This document shows positions 45,311 to 57,254 of a DNA stretch of 64,000 bases, piece after piece; position 1 is the stretch's first letter; the number at the start of each line of letters is the position of its first letter. This DNA comes from Taxillus chinensis (Eukaryota > Streptophyta > Magnoliopsida > Santalales > Loranthaceae). The notes beneath the pieces are model-generated. The model was not told the DNA's origin. It saw nothing but the letters and a program-made list of their open reading frames with translations, and searched no databases. The stretch spans positions 51,640,265 to 51,704,264 of the forward strand of contig CM042087.1 in assembly GCA_023512835.1 (NCBI GenBank), written 5' to 3'. Made by a program: the position numbers and the translations under genes.

Positions 45311-45659
45311 CTCAAGCACTTTTGGGCTTCACTTGCTCCTTGCTCCTTGACTTTGACTTTAAAAATAATTCCACAAGTTCAGGACCCAATAATTTGCTCA
45401 TCCTGCACATGGTTAGCTAAGAAAGGAACAAAGTCTCCTGCACAATGGTTAGCTTGCAAACAAATTTATTGAATAAAATAAAATAAAAAAAAAACATAAA
45501 ATAAAACATAGCAATAAACATTGGGTTGCCTCCCAACCAGCGCTTTATTTAAAGTCTGTAGCTAGACTTTCGGTTATGATCATGCAATGGTGAAAGAGAG
45601 GGAATCAACTATCTCCCTCTCGAGTTGAATCAAAGTATGGTTTTAGTCTGTTGCCTTAC
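45311..45659 (-). other. Athila copy B spacer up to the Tekay insertion point
   Basis: Non-coding; aligns with 32640-32986 of copy A and stops next to the Tekay LTR at 45660. The left copy of the target duplication appears damaged: ttac is seen where cattc is expected from copy A and from the right flank (54591-54595). Confidence 0.7.
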
Positions 45660-47436
45660 TCACGCCCGGATTTCCAACCCGAGGAAACCAGTACGTGACT
45701 CCCCTTTACCCACACGGAGGGCAAAGGGGTTAGGATACAAACCAAGTCCGAACAATTTAAACATTCACCACATTAAGAAAGATAAAGTCCATCAAGCAGA
45801 CCACAAAATAAACGGTCTTTTAATACAAAGTCTTTTCGATTCATCCCCATTGGGGTTACATCGGTTCCATAAAAATAACATACACAGAAAGTAAATAAAG
45901 TCTTCCACCTTGGTGTCCCACCTAACGCCCGTAGGTTCCCGTAAAGAAAACAACATGGTAGAGGGTGAGCAACCACGCTCGGTAGGGATCAAGTCTCCCC
46001 AACCCATCCCGTGCACCTATTATCTACATGACCGTGTACAAGTGCCGTGTCGTGATACGCCTATTCCACCAGATATAGTTACCGGCTATAGCAGCAAATA
46101 TAATCATACACGGGATGGTATATAAACACTCCCGGGCTTCCAGCCCACCGGGTTCCAAGAACAGTCCCGGGCTTCCACGCCACCGGGTTCCACAAAAGAT
46201 CCCGGGCTTCCACAGCCACCGGGTTCCACAAAACAGTCCCGGGCTTCCACAGCCACCGGGTTCCACAAAACAGTCCCAGGCTTCCACACCACCGGGTTTA
46301 CAAGCAAACACGCAGACACATGGCCATAGGCATAACGTCAAACCCTTAGCATGCTTAGTCACACAGAATAACATCGAACACTTAGCATGCATATATCCAC
46401 AAGCTCATAAACCCGCCCACACGGACATAATCGACACACTTGACGTGCGTGGCCTCACGGGCATTTCGTAAACACATAACAAGCACGCCTCACGGCTTTA
46501 CCACAAACACAACATGTACCCCTCACGGCATAAGTTCAACCACTTGGCGGCATATACACAACGAATACTCACACGGCATTTCATCAAACATATAGCATGT
46601 TTTCCATAGAATCACACCAAAACGCCACCGAAGGCCAACATTCATATAGAGGTCACACCTATATGAATTTACATATAAATAATATAACAGATATACTCAT
46701 ATTCGCCTAGGACCCTAGGACAGAGGAGGACTTAGGAAGAACGAATCCCTACCTCAAGGAAAACGCAACAACACAAAGAATAGTCCGATCCCAAGCCGAA
46801 CGCCGTCCACCCACGGAGCACCGACCACCCACGCAAGACGCCCGGCGAACCGGGAGCTCTCCTTCCCCTCTCTCTCTTCTGCGACGGCGGTGAAGAACAA
46901 ACCCTAAACCTAAAACAGAGGGGCTTCTCCTCCTTATATAGCCAACACAACATCAAAACGACGTAGTTTTGATTAAGTGAATCCCAGGATCAAAACGACG
47001 TAGTTTTGATTACACAAGTTACCACCTTTCCACATCCATACACACCAAAATATTCGAATTTCAACATGGTCCTTTTGGAGAAAGTTCCTTAGAATGTCAA
47101 AACCAAGGGAACCATGCAAAAATATGGCCGCACGCCAATTTGCACGTGAATTCCCAATTCACGTGCAACTCCATATGAACTCCAAATGCTCTCAAACTTC
47201 ACCCCTAGCCTCCTTGCATCTTTAAAGACAATTACACTTGCACGTGAATTGGTCCCATATCACGTGCACCTCACACACACGTCCATTTGGCCCGAAACTT
47301 CGTGGTAGATAGAGGACATCATTCTAAGCATCTTTCCTTTTGCACGTGAATTCATTGGAGTCCATTTACTAGGTCAAAATCTAGAAAAACTCTACTCAGG
47401 AGGCAAACCGACTAACTCAAGGTACGGGTCCTTACA
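45660..47436 (-). repeat. Tekay LTR, copy 2 3' end
   Basis: From ccttaca (47436) to tcacgcccgg (45660), about 1,777 bp. The terminal TG of the low end seems lost. It carries CACGTG dyads at 47130-47170 and 47238-47265, a TATA box near 46937-46944 (minus), a shortened CT repeat near 46867 and a tandem array at 46128-46310. Confidence 0.88.
46128..46310 (-). repeat. Tandem repeat in Tekay copy 2 3' LTR
   Basis: Five units of about 36-38 bp built on cccgggcttccacagccacc followed by gggttccacaaaacagt. The unit differs from the arrays at the same place in the solo LTRs and copy 1. Confidence 0.85.
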
Positions 47437-47741
47437 TCCTCTCCCCCTTAAGACTTTTCGTCTCGAAAAGAAAAGACATACGAGAAAACAACCACAAACT
47501 ACCCATTTGCCACCCGGCAAGCCACAACACCCAAATGGGTCATACACCACACACGACAACAAAGACAACAAGTCCACCATAATTCATAATCACAATAATG
47601 CATATAACACGAATACACATCTCAAAACACATCACATAAGAACACATGTCTTTAAAAGACAAGACAAATACACCAAATCGTACACAACTAATACAAGAAA
47701 ACAAAATACATCACACCCTTGGCCATCACCACCTCCCACGC
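47437..47741 (-). other. Tekay copy 2: polypurine tract and 3' untranslated region
   Basis: The minus-strand tract taagggggagagga is at 47437-47450, next to the LTR. The rest is AC-rich on the plus strand, non-coding, matching 6830-7153 of copy 1. Confidence 0.8.
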
Positions 47742-48240
47742 TTAAGATTGTTCGTCCTCGAACAAGTCCGGGTCTCGCTCACGCATCACGGACTCACGTT
47801 CCCATGTCTCCTCCTCAATGCCACGTGCTGCCAAGCACGCGAACCAAAGGAATAGCACGACCACGCAAAGCTTTTCGCGCCGATCTAGGATACGGATAGG
47901 GACCTCAATGACGGACATGTCATCCTCAATGTCCAACGTCCCCAATCAAGCACATGAGTGGGGTCGGGTGATACTTCCTCAACCGGGACACGTGAAACAC
48001 GTTGTGCACGCGACTCGGCCGCGGTGGTACGCTAACCGGTAGGCCACGGCCCTACACGATCCAGAATCGCAAAAGGACCAATAAACCGCGGAGATAGCTT
48101 GGAACCCCGCCCAAACCGTCGATGTCCACGTCGTGGAGAGACACGAAGGAACACATGATCACCAAGAAAACTCCAAAGGTCGCCGCCGCTGATCCGCATA
48201 AGATTTCGTCGACTCGAGCCGCTAACAAACGCCGACGAAT
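47742..48240 (-). pseudogene. pol: Tekay copy 2 integrase C-terminus and chromodomain-like tail
   Basis: 47742-47945 reads MGTLDIEDDMSVIEVPIRIL, then ARGIEEETWERESVMRERDP and LFEDEQS, the chromodomain-like tail. The segment upstream to 48240 has the integrase C-terminal part in broken frames. Confidence 0.8.
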
Positions 48241-49000
48241 TAACTTAACCTTCTCGGTAGCCTCTTGAACCAACCGTGGCCCCAAGAGAGCTGTCTCCCC
48301 ACCTCGGTCCAACACAAAGGTGATCGACATGGCCGTCCGTACAACGCTCAAAAGGAGCCATCCCAATGGATGCTCGATAACGTTGTTGTAGGCAAACTCT
48401 ACCAAAGGAAGGTGAGTTGCCCACGAACCCCCGAAATCTAACACAGGCCCGTAACATGTCCTCCATGGTCCGATCCGTCCGCTCGGTCGGCCGTCCGTCT
48501 CAGGGTGAAAGGCTGTACTCAAGTGAAGCTTGGTCCCCATAGCTTCCTGCAAACCGGCCCAAAAACGGGAAGTGAACCGCGAATCCCGGTCGGAGACAAC
48601 CGATGATGGTACGCCATGCGGTCTCACAATCTCGTTCATGTACGGTGACTCAAGGTCCCGATGGAGTCCCGTTCGCGAACCAAGAAAATGGGCCGACTTT
48701 GTGAGTCGATCCACAATCACCCAAATCATATCCTTCCTCCCTGGTGGGTGGAAGACCACCACAAAATCCATCGCTATGTGGTCCCACTTCCACTCTGCTA
48801 TGGGCAACGGCCGTAACATGCCCGCCGGCCGCCGATGCTCGGCCTTCACCGCCGACACGTGAGGCACCGCGAAACAAAGGCGGCCACATCGCGTTCATCC
48901 CAGGCCACCAAAAATGTCCCCGAAGCGCATGGTACATCTTCGTACCCCCCGGATGCACAGCAACTCTGGACCGGTGAAACTCCCTCATCACCTCATCCCC
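48052..49000 (-). pseudogene. pol: Tekay copy 2 integrase core
   Basis: 48052-48867 (271 codons) includes IAMDF (first Asp), [28 protein letters not shown] (second Asp) and [10 protein letters not shown], after which the frame slips before the catalytic Glu. 48650-48991 holds the upstream zinc region (EFHRSRVAVHPGGTKMYHAL). Confidence 0.85.
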
Positions 49001-49706
49001 GAGGGAAAGGCTACTACCAACCGCCCCCGAAATGACAACTCATGCTCGGACCCTCGCTCCAGTCCTCCGATAGTTCCCCGGCTTCAATACGGGCACGGAG
49101 AACCTCACACTCAATGTCACCCACCTGGTTCCTCCCGGACGCGCCGGTACAACTCGAGCACTACCACCAAAGGACTCGGGACTGTCCCACCATCACGAAC
49201 AACGCCGCACCGCAACGTCGCCAACCCGCTCCATCAACTTCCACTCTCTCACGGCCACCTCAACGTTCCCTTTTTCGCTCAACGCATCGGCCACAACATT
49301 ACCCTTGCCCGGGGTATAGGCAAGAGTAAAATCAAAGGTCCGCAAATACTCCACCCATCTCCTTTGCCTCAAATTCAAGTCCTTCGAGTAAAGATGTTCA
49401 AGGCTCTTGTGATCCGAGAACACCACAAACTTTTCCCCCGGAGGTAGTCGCCAACTCTTCAGGGCGAAGATGACCCGCTAACTCAAGGTCATGAGTAGGA
49501 TAATTCCCTGCTCAGAGGCTTCACCGCCTTGACCCATAAGCTATCACACCGTGCTCCCGCATAAGCACACACCCCAAACCAACCCTGGACGCATCACATA
49601 CACCTCATACGGAATATCCTCCCTAGGCAACCTCAACACGGTGCAGTGGTCAAACGGGTTTTGAGAGTCTCAAACGCCCGCCGGCACTTGTCCGTCCAAT
49701 CAAACT
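49001..49706 (-). pseudogene. pol: Tekay copy 2 RNase H
   Basis: 49193-49426 carries FSDHKSLEHLYSKDLNLRQ, RRWVEYLRTFDFTLAYTPGK and GNVVADALSEKG. The upstream domain start (49450-49700) is in broken frames. Confidence 0.83.
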
Positions 49707-50664
49707 TCACGCCCTTCGAGTCAACGCTGTCATAGAGCCGCCAAACGGAGAACCCTCGACAAAACGACGATAGTACCCCGCCAAGCCAAGAAAACTACGG
49801 ATCTCAAACGTTGGTTGGCCCGCCCACGATGCCACGGCCTCAATCTTGGCCGGGTCCACCCTAACTCCCTCAAGCGACACCACATGGCCAAGAAAGTGAA
49901 CCTCCTGCAGCCAAAACTCACACTTGCTAAACTTAGCAAACACGTGCTGGTCCCTCAAGGTTTGCAACACTGTTGCCAAGTGCTCCACATGCTCCCTCTC
50001 GGTCTTGGAATACACCAAGATATCGTCGATAAACACCACCACGAACGAGTCTAAGTATGGGGCAAAGACTTGGTTCATCAAATGCATGAACACCGTCGGC
50101 GCATTAGTGAGCCCGAAAGGCATCACTACCCACTCATAATGCCCATACCGCACCGAAAAGCCGTCTTAGGGATGTCCTCCTCCCCAACCCCGAGCCGGTG
50201 ATACCCCGACCGTAAGTCTATCTTGGAAAACCACCGGGCCCCACTCAACCGGTCAAACAGTCATCTATCCGAGGCAACGGGTACTTGTTCTTCACACCAC
50301 CGAATTCGCCTTCCGTAGTCGATGCAGACGAAGCGTGCCATCCCCTTCTTAGCAAAGAGCACCGGAGCACCCCAAGGTGAGGTACTCGGTCCAATATACC
50401 CCTGGCCCACCAACCCTCGATTCGCCTCTGAAGCTCCCTTAGCTCGGCTGGCCCCATACGATATCTTACTTGGGAAATCGGACCCGTCCCCGGCACCAAC
50501 TCAATGGTGAACTCCACACTCCTCTTAGGTGGCAAACTCCTAACCGCTCGGAAAACATCCCGAAATTGGTCCACAACCGGGCCACACCCTCTTTTCCACC
50601 TTACCCTCCTCAAGAAAGGTCGGGCTGCTAACCCGTGGGTAATGGCACCCCACCGGTCCAACAC
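49707..50664 (-). pseudogene. pol: Tekay copy 2 reverse transcriptase
   Basis: 50245-50664 has the RT N-terminal part ([31 protein letters not shown]). 49707-50153 has [20 protein letters not shown], the active-site box [14 protein letters not shown], and [14 protein letters not shown]. Frameshifts near 50160 and 50270 remove the first catalytic block from any open frame. Confidence 0.87.
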
Positions 50665-51160
50665 GGCCCGGCTCGACTCGCCTCACAATCCACTCCCCCT
50701 GCAGGTGCAAGAGGTCCCCGCAGGTGTCACGAAGGTCACACGCCGCCGATAACAATCTATCTTGGCCTGGAAAGCCATAAGCCTCCATACCCAAGATCGG
50801 TCGAACGTCCTCAAAGGCATCACATGTAAGTCAAAACTCGGCTCCACTGCCTATGGTTAGCACACGATCCACGGCAAACTCGCCGGACCTCAATCATGCC
50901 TCTACGGAGACTCCACAACTAGGGGCCTCGCGGCCTCACACAAGCAACCCCAAGCCGTCTATGACAAGCTCAAGCAACAAACGAACACGATGCCCCGTAC
51001 GAAAGGACGAAGCTAAGGTACGGAGATCAGAGGGTACCTCTAACCACCGATGGTCTGCTCCACCCTCGCCGGTGGGGTGGTAGCTCGCCTCCTCCCGGTA
51101 CGTCGCCTCTAGCGCAAACACCCTTCCTTGGCCCGTGCCACTTGTCGGCTCACTCACCGG
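50665..51160 (-). pseudogene. pol: Tekay copy 2 protease region
   Basis: Aligned by position and short matches with 3257-3937 of copy 1: minus-strand frame 50936-51157 starts with SEPTSGTGQGRVFALEATY and ends near LVIDGLGLL. The catalytic Asp-Ser/Thr-Gly lies in a frame-broken stretch and could not be confirmed. Confidence 0.65.
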
Positions 51161-52418
51161 ACGCTTCCCGCTAAGGTTGCCTCCAGCCTCGGTCTGCCGC
51201 CGCTCCGGCCTCCCCGAGGTCGGGTCCGATTCGATCCTGCCCGACTAGCCGGCCACCGACGAGCCGGTCTCTCCGCTGGTGCACGACCGGCATCACTCCT
51301 TGTCTCGGATGTCATGCCTCCAACTCCCTGTTGCCACTCCGGCAAACTCGGCTCGGATGGCCCTCTCGTCCACATCTATGGCATTTCCGGCTCTCTTTGG
51401 ACACTCCTTTCTCAAGTGGCCTTGCTCCCTCCCCACAAGCAGAACAACCGCCGGGGAGACCCCCCCCCCTTGGCCCCCCGCCACCGCCAAAGCTAGACCT
51501 CCCCGGGTTCGCCAATGTCGTCCCCCCGCTGCGGAAGGAACCGCTATCCCTCTCCTCTGTCTTGAGCCTCTTGGACCCTGCATCTCGATCAGGCCCACTC
51601 GCATGGCGACCCCGATGGGCCTGCCTCCCACCATCCAGCCTCTCTCGGCTATACGGGCCGTCTCCACGGCTTCAGCGATAGGTCCTCAGCGTAGAATCGC
51701 CACCCTCTCCCTAAGGGCTGGCCTAAGACCCAGTGAACTTGTGGGCCTTGGTCCTCCTTTGCCACTGTCTCGGGGGCAAACTGCTCCAGCTCCGAACTCC
51801 CGCTCATACTCGGGCACCGTCTTTGATCCTTGCTTCAGCCGCCAAATTCCTCCCTCTTCGCCATCTTCCGATTCCGGAAGAACTCATCATGGAAGAGTTG
51901 CAAGAATTCCTCCCAAAACATGAGTTGCACCGCACGGCTCCCCGCAATACTCGTCCACCACTCCAAAGCGTCCCCTCAATGCCCGGGTGCCGGCCGCACC
52001 TTATCCTCCTCCCCGGGCGGAGAAAGGAGAACACGTGCTCAATCCGCCTCAACCACCGCTCGCCTACCACAGGATCTTCTCCCCCTTAAATCGCGGAGGT
52101 TGTTCCTTTCGGAACCGTGTCACCACGTCATCCTCGCACGGGTCGGTGCACCACCCAGCGAACTCCCACGCTCACGAGGCGCTCTCCTAGGTGGTGGTGG
52201 TGGTGGCACCACTGCCGTGCCGCCATTTCATGGCGCACTTCCTCCCGAACGTCCTGTCGGAGTCCCTCCGTAGCTCTCGTACCTCCACCGGATGCCTTCT
52301 TGTAGCTGTGCCGTAACAACGCATGCCCTCCAACGGATGGTCCCGCACCCGGACCCTCATGGGCGGATGACTCATCACCATCGCCCCGGACGCACGCGTC
52401 ACTCTTTCTCGGCGGCAT
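51161..52418 (-). pseudogene. gag: Tekay copy 2 gag
   Basis: A start at 52418 gives MPPRKSDACVRGDGDESS, upstream of what copy 1 retains. A His-run leader (CHHHHHLG) is followed by capsid fragments (51804-52070, with RRIEHVFSFLRPG) and knuckle fragments in 51312-51515: a broken first knuckle and an intact CHRCGREGHPSRVC. Indels interrupt the frame many times; a C run at 51471-51478 marks one difficult spot. Confidence 0.8.
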
Positions 52419-52820
52419 TCTTACTACACAGTAAGAAGCACAACGTCAAAACAATTTTATAATCTATCGCGTCACTACCCCTACCCCCTGCGATCAATTT
52501 CACTAACACATGGCATTACACATACACCGCATCAATCACATTGCACACAAAGATCCACATTGTAGTCATACCCAAACGGTCCAAGAATATTCGAGTTGCA
52601 CGTTCACACATAATCATGTTATGCACATCCTTCACACATGTCAACAAATGCAACTAGTGCCCTAATGCCAATGCATGCAAATCCTACCACAAGACTGGAC
52701 TACCCTAAGTACACCTTGGAGGCTCAAAAGAGGACCATGTTGATCGGCATGTCCCTCCAGGCTCCTCCAAAGGACTCAAGATAACCAAGTCCGCCCACTA
52801 CCCTAGGCCAACTAGACCAT
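52419..52820 (-). other. Tekay copy 2: 5' leader
   Basis: Non-coding stretch between primer site and gag ATG, the only full Tekay leader in the window. Confidence 0.7.
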
Positions 52821-52831
52821 GCTCGATACCA
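52821..52831 (-). other. Primer-binding site of Tekay copy 2
   Basis: The minus strand reads tggtatcgagc, three bases after the LTR end; close to the initiator Met-tRNA complement but lacking one base, as in the SIRE-like element. Confidence 0.78.
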
Positions 52832-52834
52832 TAT

Positions 52835-54590
52835 TGTCACGCCCCGGATTTCCAACCCGAGGAAACCGGTACGTGACTCCCTTTACCCACACGGAGGGCA
52901 AAGGGGTTAGGATACAAACCAAGTCCGAACAATTTAAACATTCACCACATTCAAGAAAGATAAAGTCCATCAAGCAGACCACAAAATAAATCAGTCTTTA
53001 ATACAAAGTCTTTTTCGATTCATCCCCATTGGGGTTACATCGCTTCCCATAAAAATAACATACACAGAAAGTAAATAAAGTCTTCCACCTTGGTGTCCCA
53101 CCTAACGCCCGTAGGTTCCGTAAAGAAAACAACATGGTAGGAGGGGTGCCACCAACCTCAGCAGGGATCAAGTCTCCCCAACCCATCCCGTGCACCTATT
53201 ATCTACATGACCGTGTACAAGTGCTCGTGTCGTGATACGGCTATTCCACCAGATATAGTTACCGGCTATACGGCAAATATAATCATACACGGGATGGTAT
53301 ATAAACACTCCCAGGGCTTCCACGGCCAGGGTTCCAAGCCCACCGGGTTCCACAAAACGCCCCCGGCTTCCACGGCCACCGGGTTCCACAAAACAGTCCC
53401 AGGCTTCCACAACCACCGGGTTCCACAAAACGTCCCGGCTTCCACGGCCACCGGGTTTACAAGCAAACACGCAGCACACATGGCCATACGGCATAACGTC
53501 AAACCCTTAGCATGCTTAGTCACACAGAATAACATCGAACACTTAGCATGCATATATCCACAAGCTCATAACCCACACGGACATAATCGACACACTTGAC
53601 GTGCGTGGCCTACACGGCATTTCCGTAAACACATAACAGCACGGCCTCACGGCTTTACCACAAACACAACATGTACGGCCTCAGCATAAGTTCAACCACT
53701 TGCGGCATATACACACGAATACTCACACGGCATTTCATCAAACATATAGCATGTTTTCCATAGAATCACACCAAAACGCCATGAAGGCCAACATTCATAT
53801 AGAGGTCACACCTATATGAATTTACATATAAATAATATAACGATATACTCATATTCTGCCCTAGACCCTAGGACAGAGGAGGACTTAGGAAGAAAGAATC
53901 CCTACCTCAAGGAAAACGCAACAACACAGAATAGTCCGATCCCAAGCCGAACGCCGTCCACCCACGGAGCACCGACCACCCACGCAAGACGCCCGGCAGA
54001 ACCGGGAGCTCTCCTTCCCCTCTCTCTCTCTTTGCGACCGGGGTGAAGCAACAAACCCTAAACCTAAAACAGAGGGGCTTCTCCTCCTTATATAGCCAAC
54101 ACAACATCAAAACGACGTAGTTTTGATTAAGTGAATCCCAGGATCAAAACGACGTAGTTTTGATTACACAAGTTACCACCTTTCCACATCCATACACACC
54201 AAAATATTCGAATTTCAACATGGTCCTTTGGAGAAAGTTCCTTAGAATGTCAAAACCAAGGGAACCATGCAAAAATATGGCCGCACGCCAATTCGCACGT
54301 GAATTCCCAATTCACGTGCAACTCCATATGAACTCCAAATGCTCTCAAACTTCACCCCTAGCCTCCTTGCATCATTTAAAGACAATTACACTTGCACGTG
54401 AATTGGTCCCATATCACGTGCACCTCACACACACGTCCATTTGGCCCGAAACTTCGTGGTAGATAGAGGACATCATTCTAAGCATCTTTCCTTTTGCACG
54501 TGAATTCATTGGAGTCCATTTACTAGGTCAAAATCTAGAAAAAACTCTACTCAGGAGGCAAACCGACTAACTCAAGGTACGGTCCTTACA
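52835..54590 (-). repeat. Tekay LTR, copy 2 5' end
   Basis: 1,756 bp from tgtaaggacc (54590) to ggggcgtgaca (52835). It pairs with 45660-47436. TATA box near 54090-54097 (minus). A tandem array of the cccggcttccacggccacc unit lies at 53310-53460. Confidence 0.93.
53310..53460 (-). repeat. Tandem repeat in Tekay copy 2 5' LTR
   Basis: Four to five units of the same 36-38-bp repeat as 46128-46310, with small indels between units and one shortened unit. Confidence 0.8.
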
Positions 54591-55716
54591 CATTCACCCA
54601 AAATTTCTTGCCATCTACTGACTTGGAGCTCAAAGCTCCCATATGGCTTCTTATCAACTATCACCAAAGGTCCCATCCACTTGGACCTTAATTTTCCAGG
54701 AAATAACCTCAACCTTGTGATAAATAGAAGAACTTTCTGTCCTAAGGTTAAAGGTTCATTGTTGAGTTGCCTATCATGCCATTTCTTAGTTCTTTCTTTG
54801 TAAAATTTAGCACTATCATAGGCATCCAGCCTAAGCTCATCTAACTCAATTAATTGAGTCATCCTAAGCTCCTTGATCTCTTGTGGGTTAAAATTTAACT
54901 TCTTCAAGGCCCAATGAGCCTTGTGTTCTAGTTCCACAGGCAAGTGACATGCCTTACCATATAGAATACGGTAAGGTGACATCCCAATGGGAGTTTTGTA
55001 AGCTGTCCTATATGCCCATAAGGCTTCATCAAGCCTTTGAGACCAATCTTTCCTATTGGCTCCAACAGTTTTCTCTAAAATGGCCTTAATCTCTCTATTG
55101 GACACTTCGCTTGTCCATTAGCTTGTGGGTGGTAAGCTAAAGACTTCCTATGAGTGACACCATACTTGTTCAATAACTTGTCAAACAATTTGTTGTAGAA
55201 ATGACTACCCTCATCACCGATTATAGCCCTTGGTGTCCCAAAACGGCTAAAGATGTTCCTAGTAAGGAAATGAGTCACAACCCTAGCATCATTCACTCTA
55301 GTAGGAATAGCTTCTACCCGGTTAGACACATAATCCACAGCAAGCAAAATGTATGAATACCCATCAAAATTGGGGAATGGCCCCATGAAGTCAATGCCCC
55401 AAATGTCAAAAATTTCAACTGGAAGGATTCCAGTTAAGGGCATCTCATTTTTTCTAGACAGACCACCTACCCTTTCACATCTATCACACTTTTTGATGTA
55501 GACATAGGTGTCTTTCACCATGTGAGGCCAATAGAAGCCACACCTGCATGATTTTAGCCACGGTTCTCGCACCCCAAAGTGGCCCCCATAATGTGATGCA
55601 TGACAATGATGTATTATGTCATCTATCTCCTCCTCAAGGACACACTTTCTAATGATTTGGTCTGGACACCTCCTATAAAGAATTGGGTCTTCCCAAATGA
55701 ATTTCTTAGCATCCAC
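54591..55716 (-). pseudogene. pol: Athila integrase, copy B
   Basis: 55075-55716 (213 codons) contains the zinc region, first Asp (WGIDFMGPFPNFDG) and second Asp (IIGDEGSHF). A one-base shift at about 55115, identical to copy A, breaks the catalytic Glu block. 54591-55105 continues with [12 protein letters not shown] through the C-terminal end, then runs into Tekay LTR sequence, so the natural stop is lost to the insertion. Confidence 0.9.
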
Positions 55717-56431
55717 TCACAATTTCTTTCTCTGGTGGTAGTCTAACCTGGCGGGTATGAACCCAGTGGCTAAATAATTTGCTATGTCAAGCAAACCAAG
55801 GAAGATGATGCACCTCAAACAACTTCTCATCAGGAAAGTCATCTACAATGGGTAGAGACTTAGGTGCATTCTCCACACGGAAGAGGTGATCAGCCACGGA
55901 ATTTAAGGCTCCCTTTGTGTCTCTAATTTCAAGGTCAAATTCCTGTAAGAGGAGAACCCATCTAATCAAGCATGGCTTAGCTTCTTTTTTAGCAAACAAA
56001 TATTTCAATGCAGCATGATCAGTATAAACAATGACTTTAGACCCCAAAAGGTAGGGTCTAAACTTGTTGCAACCATAAACCACGGCTAACAACTCTTTCT
56101 CAGTGGTGGTATAGTTCTGTTGAGCATCATCTAAGGTCTTACTAGCATAGTAAATGACCCTAAACACCTTTTCTCGCCTTTGCCCTAAGACTACCCCCAC
56201 AGCATAATCACTCACATCACACATTAGCTCAAAAGGCTGAGCCCAGTCAGGTGTGACTATAACAGGTGCAGTGACTAACTTACCCTTGAGGATGTTGAAA
56301 GCTTTTAAGCAATCTGCATTAAACTCAAAGCTTGTGTCTTTTTCTAACAACCTACTCATGGGTTTTGCAATTTTTGAGAAGTCCTTAATGAATCTCCTAT
56401 AAAAGCCAGCATGGCCAAGGAAATTTCTCAC
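55717..56431 (-). pseudogene. pol: Athila RNase H, copy B
   Basis: 55787-56431 is open for 214 codons: [39 protein letters not shown] (first Asp), [20 protein letters not shown] and [12 protein letters not shown]. This is the best preserved RNase H in the window. Confidence 0.9.
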
Positions 56432-57254
56432 TCCTTTTTCATTAGTTGGAGGTGGCGAGTCTCAATAGTGGAGATTTTTGCCTTGTCTACCTCCAAACCA
56501 TGTGCAGACACCTTGTGCCCTAGAACTATCCCCTCAGTTACCATGAAATGGCATTTCTCCCAATTTAGGACTAGTTCCTTCTCCTCACATCTCTCTAAGA
56601 CCACATCTAGATTTTTCAAGCACTGTTGGTAAGAGGAACCAAACACCGAGAAGTCATCCATGAAGACCTCCATGATCTCCTCAACCAAACCCTGAAAAAT
56701 GGCCATCATACACCTTTGAAAGGTGGCAGGGGCATTACAAAGCCCAAATGGCATTCTCCTAAATGTAAAAGTGCCAAAAGGGCACGTGAAGGTGGTCTTT
56801 TCTTGGTCCTTGGGCTTAACCATGATCTGATTATACCTGGAATAGCCATCTAAAAAGCAAGAGGGACTATAGCCAGCTAACCTATCTAACATTTGGTCAA
56901 TGAAAGGAAGAGGAAAGTGATCCTTCCTAGTAGCCTTGTTCGGCTTTCTATAGTCAACACACACTCTCCACCCCGTCACGGTGTGAGATGGGATCAATTC
57001 ATTTTTCTCATTCTTAATCACGGTCATGCCCCCTTTCTTGGGCACAACATGCAATGGACTCACCCACTCACTATCGGAGATAGCATAAATTATACCCACA
57101 TTTTTCCATTTTAAAATTTCTTTTTTAACAACTTCTTTCATGGCAGGGTTTAATCTTCTTTGCCTTTCAAGAATGGGTTTAAAATCATCATTCATCAAAA
57201 TTTTATGCATGCAAATCCCTGGACTAATACCCCTAATGTCTTCAATGTTCCATC
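56428..57254 (-). pseudogene. pol: Athila reverse transcriptase, copy B
   Basis: 56428-57210 is open for 260 codons and carries the whole finger-palm region: VSPLHVVPKKGGMTV, RVCVDYRKPNKATRKDHFP (Pro replaces Leu), MPFGLCNAPATFQRCM, EVFMDDFSVFGSSYQQ and GHKVSAHGLEVDKAKI. Usable as a lineage marker for Athila. The upstream linker is in the next feature. Confidence 0.92.

Larger units (their letters stand above)
45660..54590 (-). mobile_element. Tekay/Del-type chromovirus, copy 2 (full length)
   Basis: About 8.9 kb with two LTRs, Met-tRNA-type primer site, gag, protease, RT, RNase H, integrase, chromodomain tail and polypurine tract, inserted at the end of Athila copy B pol. Comparison with the uninterrupted site in copy A (32975-32990) places the insertion at 'cattc'. 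Coding frames are much broken by single-base indels, and the paired LTRs also differ mostly by indels, so sequence errors may inflate the damage. Confidence 0.9.

Noticed and set aside
52821..52831. tRNA-like string near LTR ends considered as a tRNA gene
   Set aside because: Only the 3' complement is present, directly beside an LTR; it is a primer-binding site.
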